Assembly: GCF_001295795.1 (NCBI RefSeq)
Contig: NZ_LJHY01000067.1
Span: 1 to 33,993 of the forward strand
From: Novosphingobium sp. AAP83
GTDB taxonomy: Bacteria > Pseudomonadota > Alphaproteobacteria > Sphingomonadales > Sphingomonadaceae
Direction of reading: 5' to 3'
DNA length: 33,993 nt
Shown piece by piece: positions 1 through 8,312 of the stretch (position 1 is the first letter of the stretch; every line of letters begins with the position of its first letter). A program made the translations under genes and the position numbers. The notes below the pieces were generated by a model. That model saw nothing but the letters and a program-made list of their open reading frames with translations, was not told the DNA's origin and searched no databases.

Positions 1-234
1 AAGATCGGTCAGTGAGTAGATCTGGTCACGACCCAATTGTTCAGCAGTCGTTACGGATACCGCCAAAGGTACATCGATGAGCCTTTCATTGCGCAGACGT
101 GCCGTCACGACGATGGCATTGTCATCCTCGCGTTGGCTTTCTGCAGCGGCGTCGCTTGTCGTGTTTTGGGCAAAAGCCGCATTGCTGGTCATGGCGAATG
201 CAAGCGCAGTGCTTGCGAACAAAATTGTACGCAT
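1..234 (-). CDS. TonB-dependent receptor, N-terminal fragment
   Basis: The first 78 codons of an outer-membrane TonB-dependent receptor run off the left edge of the window. The start is the ATG at 234-232, preceded by an AGGGAG Shine-Dalgarno. Residues 1 to about 21 form a Sec signal peptide ending in a NAAFAQ-type cleavage site. A short linker follows, then the IVVTARLRNE segment that opens the plug domain and the VPLAVSVTT stretch usual in sphingomonad receptors. Receptors of this family bind a substrate outside the cell and import it with TonB-ExbBD energy. The substrate cannot be read from the fragment. Its place beside catabolic operons on the same strand suggests uptake of the compound degraded by the cluster (inference). 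Confidence 0.85.
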   Translation of the reverse strand, partial: MRTILFASTALAFAMTSNAAFAQNTTSDAAAESQREDDNAIVVTARLRNERLIDVPLAVSVTTAEQLGRDQIYSLTDL

Positions 235-656
235 CCGTTAGTTCTCCCTTTCGGCCGCCATCGGCAGGCCTTATGCGAGCCATTCGCAGACGCTATAAAA
301 GGGGTCGAACTTTTTATTTATATGACGAGCAATCGACGTTATCAATATCTCGCGATTTGGTGAACTTCTTTTATGATTCAAATAGAGAGAGGGATAGCAG
401 CAGGCTTCGCAATCGAATGGCGCGGTTTTATTGCCAGCTGAATCCGCCAGCGCGGTGGCAAAGTCAACGATGCTGATGCTTAGGATGAGCAAGGCCGAAG
501 TGCGCGAACATTGCATGGCGATGACCATGCGGTCAGCCAGTCCGATGGCGGTCAGCGTGAAAATGATGATGGCCGAAAGTCATGCTTTGGATGGTGAAGG
601 GTAAGCGGCGCTATCCGGCCGGCCACCGGCCTCGCTCGCTGAAATGGTTTACCCCA
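235..656. other. Intergenic region upstream of the TonB-dependent receptor
   Basis: About 420 bp without a gene I can support. The part nearest the receptor start is AT-rich (around 290-385) and is the likely place for the receptor promoter. The part near 600-656 is the 3' flank of the leftward operon ending at 657 and contains a GC-rich hairpin. The short open frames here have no recognisable domain and atypical codon use. Confidence 0.6.
617..631 (-). terminator. GC-rich stem-loop after the leftward operon
   Basis: A perfect 6-bp stem, GGCCGG at 617-622 pairing with CCGGCC at 626-631 around a 3-nt loop, lies 26 bp past the stop codon of the siderophore-interacting protein gene. No T-tract follows, so it is at most a weak intrinsic terminator or an mRNA-end stabiliser. 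Confidence 0.3.
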
Positions 657-1427
657 TCAGGTCACAGCAAGGGCAGCGTCTTCGCTCTTGATCCGCTTGT
701 GATCATCCTCGGCCAGGCCAGCCTTCCAATAGCTGGAGATGTATAACTGATCTCGCCCGAGGCCAAGCTCGCCCTGAAAGAAGCTGCGCAGGGTGCGCAT
801 CGTTTCAAACTCGCTGGCGACCCAGGCATACATCTCGCCTTCGCGCGGGGCGGCAGCGCACACGCGGGCGAGCATTGCCTCAGCCCCTGTGCCCGGCACT
901 GGATTAACGAGAAAATCCAGGTCGAAGCCTGGTGGAACCTCGATGTCCTGCCGGTCCTCTTCGCACTGTACCTCGATGATGCCGTAACCGATAGCACTGG
1001 CGGGAAGCTGTTCGAGGTTGACGGAGATCGCCGGTAGTGCGGTCATGTCACCAGCAACGAGATAGAAATCGTGGCCTTCAGGCATCGGCTTGGCCGGGCC
1101 GGGGCCGCCGATTTCTATCGTGTCCCCAAGCGCCGCCCGCATTGCCCACTGCGTGGCCGGGCCATGTTCCCCGTCGCTGTCGGTGTGGAGCACGAAATCG
1201 ACATCGATTGTGCCTGCCTGCTGGTGGCGGATCGTGTAGGTGCGCACCGACAAGGGACCGCCCGGTCCATCTGGGAACAGCCGCAGCTTGATATAGCCGC
1301 CAGCCTTGCCGTCGGGAAAATCGGCCATGCCCGGCCCGCCCAGCGTGATCCGCAGCATGTTTGGCGTAACCTGTCGTTTGGCGAGGACGGTTGCAGTGCG
1401 GGGCGGAGGGCGATGCGGTGGGGCCAT
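657..1427 (-). CDS. Siderophore-interacting protein family FAD-dependent reductase
   Basis: A 256-residue protein of the siderophore-interacting (SIP) family, cytoplasmic FAD-dependent ferric-chelate reductases that use NAD(P)H. The FAD-binding beta-barrel comes first, with RTYTIR at about residues 62-67 matching the family RxYT flavin motif. A GDMTALPAI-type segment near residue 125 begins the second domain, and the usual YWKAG near residue 236 lies in the C-terminal tail. Length is normal for the family. The start ATG lies 8 nt after AAGGGA. It is the last gene of a leftward operon behind an extradiol dioxygenase and a hydrolase. Because extradiol dioxygenases need ferrous iron, a role in keeping iron reduced for the ring-cleavage enzymes is plausible, but this is inference. 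Confidence 0.82.
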   Translation of the reverse strand: MAPPHRPPPRTATVLAKRQVTPNMLRITLGGPGMADFPDGKAGGYIKLRLFPDGPGGPLSVRTYTIRHQQAGTIDVDFVLHTDSDGEHGPATQWAMRAALGDTIEIGGPGPAKPMPEGHDFYLVAGDMTALPAISVNLEQLPASAIGYGIIEVQCEEDRQDIEVPPGFDLDFLVNPVPGTGAEAMLARVCAAAPREGEMYAWVASEFETMRTLRSFFQGELGLGRDQLYISSYWKAGLAEDDHKRIKSEDAALAVT

Positions 1428-1432
1428 GGCGA

Positions 1433-2593
1433 TTATCCCTTGATGTTTCCGCCGAGCGTTTCGGCGAACCAGTCGGCGATGTAGTCGATGGCAAAGGCGT
1501 GGTTGTCAGCCCCGACATGCTCGACCCCGCCTTCGCGGTCGGTGAACCACTTTAGCTCGCGGCGAGAGGAGTTGACCAGCTGGTTGTAGGTATCATTGGC
1601 ATAGTCGGGCGAGATCTGGCGGTCCTTGACCCCGTGGGTGACCAGGAACGGCACCGTGATCCGGTCCATATGCCCGTTGAGGTTCATGTCCTTCGACTTC
1701 TCGATGAAGTCGTCCATATCGCTGGCGCCAAACACCCAGAACACGTGGTTCCAGTAGTGCGGCACGGGATTTTCGCCCTCACGCCTCATCCGCTTGAATT
1801 GGACTTCGTGCCAGTTGTGGTTCGCTCCCCAAGCAGCGCCCGATGCAAAGCGGGGTTCGTAGGCGACCGCGCGCGGTGCATAATGCCCGCCGAGCGAGAT
1901 GCCGGTCATCCCGATCCGCGCCTTGTCGATATCATCGCGGGTTTCCAGATAATCGACAAAGGCCGAGGCCCATTGTTCGCTGTGCGGGGTCGCGGGAAGG
2001 CCCTGCAGGCGCAGGGCCTCACCCGTGCCGGGCTGATCGACACAGAGCGTATGGATGCCGCGCTTGGCCAGTGCGGTTGGTAGACCGCCCATCCACAGCA
2101 TCTCCTTCATCGAATCGAGACCGTTGCAATAGACCACACAAGGCGCTGGGCTTTCGACAGGGGCCTTGTGGAACAACCCGCTGATTTCCTTGCCCTGATA
2201 GGGAATCGCGATGCGCGTCACCGGCTCACCGGTGAACTGCATCCCGCGCAGGAAATTGCTGATCGCCTTATCATAAGTTTCGGCCCGGCCAGGGTGGCCA
2301 AGGCCCTGCATCCGCTCGCCGGTCTGGTAATAGATCGCCGCGCGCTTGAACTTGTTGCCGGCCGAGAATTCGCGACCTGCCGCAAGGTCCTCTTCGCCAA
2401 GCTCCACAAGCTTGTCCGCCATGCGGACCCATTCGACCATGAACTCCTGCGTGCCGGCATCCTCGCCCGCCTCGGCAGCGGCCATCAGCGGCTTGATGAT
2501 ATCGACGATCTCACCGATTTTGCCGCCGTTTTCGAGCGCGATCGAGACGGAAAGGTTCCAGACGTAATTGGGGAAGGGTTCGAACAGGGCCAA
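1433..2593 (-). CDS. Alpha/beta hydrolase, 2,6-dihydroxypseudooxynicotine hydrolase-like (FrsA/DUF1100-type)
   Basis: A 386-residue alpha/beta hydrolase with a long helical N-terminal cap (about residues 1-120) ahead of the catalytic domain. The nucleophile elbow GISLGG places the serine near residue 233. D324 in HGVKDRQ and H359 or H365 in EHVGADNH are the likely acid and base. This cap-plus-hydrolase layout is that of 2,6-dihydroxypseudooxynicotine hydrolase and related fungal enzymes that cut C-C bonds in beta-dicarbonyl or polyketide-like substrates. The start is TTG at 2593, with GGAG about 8 nt upstream; no ATG occurs before residue 37. It sits 3 bp behind a two-domain extradiol dioxygenase gene, so it is a good candidate for hydrolysing the ring-fission product. 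The exact substrate is unknown. Confidence 0.82.
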   Translation of the reverse strand: MALFEPFPNYVWNLSVSIALENGGKIGEIVDIIKPLMAAAEAGEDAGTQEFMVEWVRMADKLVELGEEDLAAGREFSAGNKFKRAAIYYQTGERMQGLGHPGRAETYDKAISNFLRGMQFTGEPVTRIAIPYQGKEISGLFHKAPVESPAPCVVYCNGLDSMKEMLWMGGLPTALAKRGIHTLCVDQPGTGEALRLQGLPATPHSEQWASAFVDYLETRDDIDKARIGMTGISLGGHYAPRAVAYEPRFASGAAWGANHNWHEVQFKRMRREGENPVPHYWNHVFWVFGASDMDDFIEKSKDMNLNGHMDRITVPFLVTHGVKDRQISPDYANDTYNQLVNSSRRELKWFTDREGGVEHVGADNHAFAIDYIADWFAETLGGNIKG

Positions 2594-2596
2594 GGC

Positions 2597-3514
2597 CTAT
2601 ACTCCTGCAGCGATGAACAGCCCGGCGTCGGGCGATGGCTTGGGCATGGTTTGCGGGCCGCCCTGACCGATGCCCCACTGGTCCATGATTTCCGGCGCGG
2701 GCGCAAAAGTGCGCGGCTCCCAGCTGTCATCGTCGGGCACTTCTTCCAACTCGGAAGTGTACTCGACCACAAAGCCTGCCGGGGTGACGAAATAGGCAAA
2801 GGTGTTATCGCCCGCCGTGTGGCGACCGGGACCCCACACCGTGTCATTATCGGCGCGGCGCATGCGCTTCAAACCACGCATCATCTCATTGAGGTTAGGC
2901 ATGTCAAAGGCGACGTGATTGAGGCAGGCTGGGCCGGGCAAAAAAGCGATGCGGTGATGCGCCGTGTTGCAACGGATCAGACTCATGAAATCGCCTATCC
3001 AGTCGGTCAGTCGGAAGCCCAGCGTATCGACGAACCATTGGGTCAAGATCTTGTGCTGCGGCGAATGGAACACGACGTGGCTGATCTTTTCCGGGATCCC
3101 CTCAAGTGGTTCCAGCATACGAGCAGTCCCGCGCGTTACATCGGCGGAAATCTCCATCTCGATGCCGTCGGGGTTGAAGAAGCGGAAGCCGTACCCGCCG
3201 CCGAAGGTGTCCAGATCACGCGGGGCGAAGAGTATCTGACAGCCAGAAGCCACCACCTGATCGTGCAGGGCATCGACATCGGCTCGGCTATCCGCCGCTA
3301 ATGAGACTACATCGACCTGGCGCACATCGCTCTGCCGCAGTCGCACGACGTAGAGTTCGTCGTGGCCTTCGGTGGCGAGATAGATCATCCCTTCAGCAGC
3401 CTCGCCTATCGGCGAAACTTCCTTAAGCTTCCAGTTTTTTGTGTAGAATTCGTGCTCAGCCGCCAGATCGGGCACGGCATAACCCACATATCGAACGTCA
3501 GTAACTCTCGCCAT
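2597..3514 (-). CDS. Two-domain VOC extradiol ring-cleavage dioxygenase
   Basis: A 305-residue protein with two tandem vicinal-oxygen-chelate (VOC) modules, the architecture of type I extradiol dioxygenases such as BphC. The N-terminal module (about 1-125) is non-catalytic. The C-terminal module carries a full metal site: H146 in SHVVFH, H200 in LNHVAF and E251 in VEYTSE. The active-site histidines H187 (in AHHRIAF) and H232 (in GPGRHTAGDN) are also present. Family members use Fe(II) or Mn(II) to split a catecholic ring next to its hydroxyls. It is first in an operon with the alpha/beta hydrolase and the flavin reductase, matching a ring-cleavage then hydrolysis order. The native catechol is not known; a flavonoid A or B ring is my hypothesis. 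Confidence 0.86.
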   Translation of the reverse strand: MARVTDVRYVGYAVPDLAAEHEFYTKNWKLKEVSPIGEAAEGMIYLATEGHDELYVVRLRQSDVRQVDVVSLAADSRADVDALHDQVVASGCQILFAPRDLDTFGGGYGFRFFNPDGIEMEISADVTRGTARMLEPLEGIPEKISHVVFHSPQHKILTQWFVDTLGFRLTDWIGDFMSLIRCNTAHHRIAFLPGPACLNHVAFDMPNLNEMMRGLKRMRRADNDTVWGPGRHTAGDNTFAYFVTPAGFVVEYTSELEEVPDDDSWEPRTFAPAPEIMDQWGIGQGGPQTMPKPSPDAGLFIAAGV

Positions 3515-3779
3515 CGAAAATTCTTTCCAATCCAGCCTGTTCGCAGTTTCCCAGTTGAGCTCTGCTTAACCAATTCCCTGATGCACAAAAAAGCGACTTA
3601 ATGGGTTGCCACCTATCGATTGCATTTATTGGTACCCGTCCTTTACCTGCATTCAGTTGCCACTCCCGCGCAGCTTACCACGAAGGCCTCGGCAATCGTG
3701 CGGTCTGCGCTTCTTGTCGAACCCGTGATGATCGTGCTCTTACCTCCAAGCGAAAAGCGCGACCGGCAGGGCTGCGTGG
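3515..3779. promoter_or_regulatory. Intergenic control region upstream of the VOC-hydrolase-SIP operon
   Basis: 265 bp between the cupin stop and the dioxygenase start, both leftward. It holds no credible gene. It contains a CCTATCGAT core at 3612-3620 that recurs upstream of other units in this window, and an AT-rich stretch around 3567-3602 suited to a promoter. The dioxygenase has GGAAAGAA about 9 nt upstream as ribosome-binding site. Confidence 0.5.
3612..3620 (+). promoter_or_regulatory. Shared CCTATCGAT candidate operator, copy 1
   Basis: The 9-mer CCTATCGAT occurs about 92 bp upstream of the dioxygenase start at 3514. The same core appears at 13081-13089 and 15213-15221, with a near-match at 5315-5323, all intergenic. 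It is a candidate binding site for the LysR-type regulator encoded at 13154-14146. Confidence 0.35.
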
Positions 3780-4310
3780 TCACTTAATCGGCTCTTCCCC
3801 ATAGCGGCTGTCGACCTGTTCGGGCTTAGCCTCGTCGAGTGGAAGGCCATTGTGCCGATAGGCAGGGGCCTCGATCAGAATGAAAGCAATCCGGCAGGGC
3901 TTATCGGTGGTGTTGCGCCACAAGTGGTTGGTGCCGCGCTGGATGATGACGCCATGCTTGCGAACCGTGGTTCTGCGGCCATCCTCAAGCTCCAGTTCGA
4001 TCTCCCCGTCGAGAACGATGCCGTAATCGATCGAGTTCGTGCGGTGGAAAGGGCTTTCGCCGCCCGGTAGCATGTCAACGATCCGAAAGGCGCTGCCGCC
4101 TTTCAAAGTTGTGCCGACATCACGCGCTCGGCCGTCGGTTTCGTCGTTGTTGTCGGCCGGAACCGTAGCTGTGGTCCACAGCAGCAGGAAATTGGCATCG
4201 CCGGTCGGGACCAGCTGCGGTTCGGCCACATCTTCCGACACGAAGCAGGCCCGGCCGTTGGCGTTGTGGCCAGTCACCACCCGCTGGATTGGAGGCAAGC
4301 CTACAGTCAT
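3780..4310 (-). CDS. Cupin-domain protein (first copy)
   Basis: A 176-residue single-cupin protein. A short N-terminal segment beginning RVVTGHNANGRA precedes the beta-barrel at about residues 70-150, where HRTNSIDYGIVLDGEIELELEDG and the later RGTNHLWRN segment give the two cupin motifs with metal-binding histidines. It shares layout with the second cupin of the window (7504-8091), including the VVTGH...G opening. Cupins of this size in aromatic degradation clusters can be metal-dependent dioxygenases, isomerases or decarboxylases, so no reaction can be assigned. The ATG overlaps the stop of the upstream FAH gene by 4 bp, implying translational coupling. Confidence 0.75.
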   Translation of the reverse strand: MTVGLPPIQRVVTGHNANGRACFVSEDVAEPQLVPTGDANFLLLWTTATVPADNNDETDGRARDVGTTLKGGSAFRIVDMLPGGESPFHRTNSIDYGIVLDGEIELELEDGRRTTVRKHGVIIQRGTNHLWRNTTDKPCRIAFILIEAPAYRHNGLPLDEAKPEQVDSRYGEEPIK

Positions 4311-5251
4311 GGGCGCACCACCTTCTGTTCCAGCACACCGAAGGGCGACCGGCCATCGCTTGTGCGCGCTTCCATACGGACGGTGTCGCCGTATTTCATA
4401 AAGTCGGTGATTATCGCCCCGGTATCGACCATTTCGATCCCGCGCCGCTCAGCGATGCAGCTTGAGCCGACCTCGCGGTAATTGGGGTTGGAGACAGTGC
4501 CTGATCCGATCACGGTGCCAGCGACCAGATTGCGGGTGCGCGCAGCGTGGGCGACCAGTTCGTCGAAGCCATAAGCCATCGCCTTGCCGTGGGCATTGCC
4601 GAACTGTTGCCCGTTCCAGTGGACGCGCAGGTGCATGTTGGGCTGATTGTCCTGCCATGCATCGGCCAATTCGTCACGCGTGACGGCAAAGGGTGCCATC
4701 CCGCAGGGCGGCTTGGCCTGAATCCAGCCGAAGCCGCTGCGCATTTCAGGGCCTGCGAGTTTGCGAAGCGACCAGTCGTTGATTTGCACGATCAGTTTGA
4801 TGTGCTTTGCTGCGTCGGCAGCACTCGTGCCCATCGGCACGGCATCGGTGATGATGCCGAACTCTCCTTCGAAATCGATCCCCAGCGATTCGTCAATGAT
4901 CGGCACATCGGCGAGCGGGGCGTAGAAGGTGTCCGAGACGCCCTGATACATCGGCGGCCAATCAGGCTTGAACGGCTCAATGCCAAGGGCTTTGTCCATC
5001 AGCGCGCCGTGGCTGGGATAGACCGACCCGTCCAGCCACTGCCATGCACGCGGCAGTGGCGCGAGCAGCCGAGCCGGATCAAGCCGATGGGGAAAATCGC
5101 CGACCGCGCGCAGTTCCGCATCGGCGCTGTCCCAGCGTTCAAGAGCCAACTGCAAAGTCGCCATTGGCGCTTCGGCATAATGGTGCCCGTCAGGCGAGAT
5201 AATGATCAGTCGCCCATCCGGCGTGGCGTTATCGAGCGTCGCAAGGCGCAT
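4307..5251 (-). CDS. Fumarylacetoacetate hydrolase family protein (first copy)
   Basis: A 314-residue member of the FAH superfamily, metal-dependent enzymes that hydrolyse, decarboxylate or isomerise beta-keto acids from ring fission. The family acidic motif DFEGEFGIITD is visible at about residues 128-138, with QINDWSLR and GTVIGSGTVSN further on. I chose the ATG at 5251 because GGGAGAA stands 6 nt ahead of it; an upstream extension would lack family sequence. The gene overlaps the cupin by 4 bp and diverges from the HisD-like gene across a 163-bp control region. A downstream step of aromatic degradation is likely; the substrate is not determined. Confidence 0.82.
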   Translation of the reverse strand: MRLATLDNATPDGRLIIISPDGHHYAEAPMATLQLALERWDSADAELRAVGDFPHRLDPARLLAPLPRAWQWLDGSVYPSHGALMDKALGIEPFKPDWPPMYQGVSDTFYAPLADVPIIDESLGIDFEGEFGIITDAVPMGTSAADAAKHIKLIVQINDWSLRKLAGPEMRSGFGWIQAKPPCGMAPFAVTRDELADAWQDNQPNMHLRVHWNGQQFGNAHGKAMAYGFDELVAHAARTRNLVAGTVIGSGTVSNPNYREVGSSCIAERRGIEMVDTGAIITDFMKYGDTVRMEARTSDGRSPFGVLEQKVVRP

Positions 5252-5414
5252 GCAGAATTCTCCCAAAATCGGCGTATCTTTGGCCGCCCCCGGCGCTAGC
5301 GACAAAGGCGTTCATTCGATAGGAAGCCTTCGATGCAATGCGATGGTGCAGACGCAGGCAAGGGAGGATTTGAGCGACGTGACAAGCTTCTTTGATTAAG
5401 TGAGGACGACGACA
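5252..5414. promoter_or_regulatory. Divergent control region between FAH/cupin and HisD-like/SDR operons
   Basis: 163 bp between two divergent operons. It carries a degenerate copy of the shared motif, ATTCGATAGG at 5314-5323 (reverse complement CCTATCGAAT), about midway between the two starts. It also carries ribosome-binding sites at each end, GGGAGAA leftward and GAGGA at 5402-5406 rightward. Confidence 0.45.
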
Positions 5415-6743
5415 ATGGCGCAATGGCTCAAACGCGGCGCAAGCGCACAGGCGAAAGCGGACGCTGATCGCCAAGTTCGCGGGATTGTCGAGGCGGCGCT
5501 GGTCGATATCGAGCAACGGGGCGATGTCGCCGTGCGCGAGATGAGCATCCGGTTCGATGGCTGGGACCGTGAGGATTACCGGCTCACCCAAGCCGAGATC
5601 GACAATTGCGTTGAGCGGCTGACAGCGCAAGAGCGCAAGGATATCGAGTTTGCGCAGGCACAAGTGCGCGGCTTTGCGCAAGTCCAGCGCAGCAGCATGC
5701 AGGATGTCGAGGTGGAAACGCTTCCCGGGGTAATTCTTGGCCACAAGCACATCCCGGTCAATGCCGCAGGCTGTTATGTGCCCGGCGGCAAGTATCCGCT
5801 GCTGGCCTCGGCGCATATGTCGGTGATTACCGCCAAGGTTGCAGGCGTGCCGCGGGTCATCACCTGCGCCCCGCCCTTCGAGGGCAAGCCCGCCGACAAG
5901 ATCGTGGCCGCACAGGCGATGGCCGGGGCCGATGCGATCTATGCGCTGGGCGGCATTCAGGCGATCGGCGCGATGGCGATCGGGACCGAGAGCATCGCGG
6001 GCGTCGATATGCTGGTCGGCCCCGGCAATGCCTTCGTTGCCGAAGCCAAGCGCCAGCTGTTCGGCCGGGTGGGGATCGACCTGTTCGCCGGCCCGACCGA
6101 AACCATGGTGATCGCCGACGAGACGGTGGACGCCGAAATCTGCGCCACCGACCTTCTCGGGCAGGCCGAACACGGCCCCGAAAGCCCGGCAATCCTCATC
6201 ACCAATTCCGAAAAGCTCGCCCGCGAAACGATCCGCGAGGTCGAACGGCTGCTCGCGATTCTGCCGACCGCCGACTACGCGCGCCCCGCCTGGGAGAATT
6301 TCGGCGAGGTCGTGGTTTGCGACAGCTACGAGGAAATGGTCGCCGTCGCCGATGAATACGCCAACGAACACGTGCAAGTGATGACTCGCGATCCGGACTT
6401 TTTCCTGCGCAACATGACCAATTACGGTGCCCTGTTCCTCGGCCCGCGCACCAATGTCTCCTATGGTGACAAGGTGATCGGCACCAACCACACGCTGCCG
6501 ACCAAAAAATCGGCGCGCTATACCGGCGGGCTGTGGGTCGCCAAGTTCCTGAAAACTTGCACGTATCAGAACGTTTTGACTGACGAGGCGAGCGTGCTGG
6601 TTGGCGATTATTGCAGCCGCCTGTGCGCAATGGAGGGCTTTGCCGGGCATGGCGAACAGGCCAATATCCGCCTGCGCCGCTATGGCGGACGCAATGTTCC
6701 CTATGCCGGGGCCGCTGATCCTATGCCGCAGACCGCCGCATGA
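5415..6743 (+). CDS. Histidinol-dehydrogenase-like NAD-dependent alcohol dehydrogenase
   Basis: A 442-residue protein of the HisD superfamily. Counterparts of the HisD zinc and catalytic residues are present: Q250 and H253 in GQAEHGP, E318-H319 in NEHVQ, D352 in SYGDK and H412 in GHGEQAN. There is no other histidine biosynthesis gene nearby. Homologues outside his operons, such as the sulfopropanediol dehydrogenase HpsN group, oxidise small diols or alcohols to acids, so a catabolic dehydrogenase is more likely than HisD. The ATG at 5415 is preferred over a GTG at 5400 because GAGGA lies 8 nt before it. The stop overlaps the next gene by 4 bp (ATGA), coupling it to the SDR. Confidence 0.83.
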   Translation: MAQWLKRGASAQAKADADRQVRGIVEAALVDIEQRGDVAVREMSIRFDGWDREDYRLTQAEIDNCVERLTAQERKDIEFAQAQVRGFAQVQRSSMQDVEVETLPGVILGHKHIPVNAAGCYVPGGKYPLLASAHMSVITAKVAGVPRVITCAPPFEGKPADKIVAAQAMAGADAIYALGGIQAIGAMAIGTESIAGVDMLVGPGNAFVAEAKRQLFGRVGIDLFAGPTETMVIADETVDAEICATDLLGQAEHGPESPAILITNSEKLARETIREVERLLAILPTADYARPAWENFGEVVVCDSYEEMVAVADEYANEHVQVMTRDPDFFLRNMTNYGALFLGPRTNVSYGDKVIGTNHTLPTKKSARYTGGLWVAKFLKTCTYQNVLTDEASVLVGDYCSRLCAMEGFAGHGEQANIRLRRYGGRNVPYAGAADPMPQTAA

Positions 6744-7498
6744 TCGCAATCCCCAAAACACCCAGCTTCCGACTTGATGGTAAGCGCGCGCTGGTGACGG
6801 GGGCAGGGCGGGGCATCGGCCTTGCCTGCGCCGCCGCGCTGGCCGAAGCGGGGGCAGAGGTAACGCTGGCAGCCCGCACAGCCGGCGAGATAGAGGCCGC
6901 AGCATCGGCGATCGGGGGATCAGCCGATGCTGCGGTTCTCGACGTGACCGATCTGGCCGCAGTCGCCGCCTTCTTTGCGGCGCGCGATCCGTTTCACATT
7001 CTCGTCAACAATGCCGGAACCAATCGGCCCAAACCGATGTGGGACGCGAGCGAGGATGATTTCGATGCGGTCATGGACCTCAACGTGAAATCGGCCTTCT
7101 TTGTCGCTCAGCATTGCTCAAGGCGCTTGATCGTGGCGGGGGAGCATGGATCGCTGATCCATATGGGATCGCAGATGGGGCATGTCGGTGGCCCCAACCG
7201 GAGCCTCTATTGTGCGAGTAAATGGGCGATGGAAGGCATGAATAAGGCCTTTGCGCTAGATCTGGCACCATACGGCATCCGGTCGAACACCATCGCCCCG
7301 ACTTTTATCGAAACGCCGCTCACCCAGCCGTTCTTTGACGATCCTGCCTTGAAGAGCAGTGTGCTGGACAAGATCAAGCTGGGCCGCATCGGTCAGGTCG
7401 AAGACCTGATGGGCGCGGTTCTGTTTCTTGCCAGCGACGCATCGGCGCTGATGACCGGCACCAGCCTGATCGTAGACGGCGGCTGGACGGCCGATTAG
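6740..7498 (+). CDS. SDR-family NAD(P)-dependent oxidoreductase
   Basis: A 252-residue classical short-chain dehydrogenase. The cofactor motif TGAGRGIG spans residues 20-27 and NNAG begins near residue 90. The catalytic residues are S144, Y157 and K161 (YCASK), and the C-terminal [13 protein letters not shown] segment is typical. It probably interconverts a ketone and an alcohol on a pathway intermediate. It is coupled by an ATGA overlap to the HisD-like gene, so the two may act in sequence on a side-chain or diol intermediate. It is convergent with the second cupin, with only 5 bp between stops. Confidence 0.88.
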   Translation: MIAIPKTPSFRLDGKRALVTGAGRGIGLACAAALAEAGAEVTLAARTAGEIEAAASAIGGSADAAVLDVTDLAAVAAFFAARDPFHILVNNAGTNRPKPMWDASEDDFDAVMDLNVKSAFFVAQHCSRRLIVAGEHGSLIHMGSQMGHVGGPNRSLYCASKWAMEGMNKAFALDLAPYGIRSNTIAPTFIETPLTQPFFDDPALKSSVLDKIKLGRIGQVEDLMGAVLFLASDASALMTGTSLIVDGGWTAD

Positions 7499-7503
7499 GC
7501 CGC

Positions 7504-8091
7504 TTAGGCGACCGGCGGCTTGGGCTTGGTGCCGAGCAGACCCCGCAGTTCATCGTCGTAATCGCCGTCAAGCAGCACGAATGCGATCCGCGACATGGTG
7601 TCGCCACGATTTTCCCAGCCGTGGTTGGTGCCGACCTGCACCACCACATCGCCGGGGTAAAGCGTGCGCTCGCCGTCTTCCATGATCATGGTCAACTGGC
7701 CTTCGATCATGATCCCGAAATCGATTGATTCGGTGCGGTGCATGAAGGCCTGCTTCCAATTCTCCTTTGAAGGCACGGCATCGTCCGAGCCGACTTCGCG
7801 GAAGTGCTCAACGATTTCCTCGTAGGTGAACTTGCTGATCTTGTCCCCGGCCGGTTCGAAATCGTGCATCCGGATTCGCACCCCGCCGCGCGGAGGCGGA
7901 TGGGTCAGATCGGTCTCGCTGTCGTGCATCTGCCGCGACACTGTCACTGGCACAGTCTTCTCGTTCCACACCTCGTAGAAGGTCGTCAGGAACTTGGGAT
8001 TGGGATAGGTCCGGGGCGGCTGATCAGAGATGATGGTCGCTGTGCCATCAGCGGTGTGGCCGGTCACGACCACTTTCGGTTCACGCAGCAT
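7504..8091 (-). CDS. Cupin-domain protein (second copy)
   Basis: A 195-residue cupin protein related in layout to the one at 3780-4310. It opens VVVTGHTADGTA and has its barrel at about residues 110-180, with HRTESIDFGIMIEGQL and later VGTNHGWENRG as the two cupin motifs. It differs by an insert of roughly 20-30 residues before the barrel. Metal-binding histidines are present in both motifs, so an enzymatic role is possible but not assignable. The start ATG follows GGGAGAG at normal spacing. It is transcribed away from the GST-GST-methyltransferase operon across 221 bp. Confidence 0.75.
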   Translation of the reverse strand: MLREPKVVVTGHTADGTATIISDQPPRTYPNPKFLTTFYEVWNEKTVPVTVSRQMHDSETDLTHPPPRGGVRIRMHDFEPAGDKISKFTYEEIVEHFREVGSDDAVPSKENWKQAFMHRTESIDFGIMIEGQLTMIMEDGERTLYPGDVVVQVGTNHGWENRGDTMSRIAFVLLDGDYDDELRGLLGTKPKPPVA

Positions 8092-8312
8092 GAGGCTTTC
8101 TCTCCCGCGCCCGCTTTGGGCTTTGTAGAAGAGTTTAGGTCGCGCCTGATGGGATCGGAAATCGATTGGAACGGATCGTCTGCTTCGTATGGATGAATAG
8201 GATTTTCTGTTGCAGGCAATGCTAGTGGTGAAGAGTCAGCCAAACCGAATGGAACCCGCGTTGATCGAGGCATTCTATACCCCGGACCTGCTTCTATCGC
8301 GCGGGCCGCTGC
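8092..8312. promoter_or_regulatory. Divergent control region between the second cupin and the GST operon
   Basis: 221 bp without a supported gene. It contains ATCGATTGG at 8161-8169, identical to a 9-mer at 13039-13047 upstream of the second VOC dioxygenase and similar to the CCTATCGAT sites, so it may share the same regulator. Confidence 0.35.

Noticed and set aside
271..528. A leftward 85-codon frame with a hydrophobic start, in the region upstream of the receptor
   Set aside because: No ribosome-binding site, no homology I recognise, and codon use unlike neighbouring genes.
2168..3301. A rightward open frame of about 377 codons opposite the hydrolase and VOC genes
   Set aside because: It spans two real genes on the other strand and shows no domain.
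5400..5414. GTG start for the HisD-like gene at 5400
   Set aside because: The ATG at 5415 has GAGGA at ideal spacing, while the GTG has no Shine-Dalgarno.
5229..6905. A leftward open frame of about 558 codons opposite the HisD-like gene
   Set aside because: It is antisense to a gene with intact catalytic residues and has arginine/histidine-rich composition typical of shadow frames.
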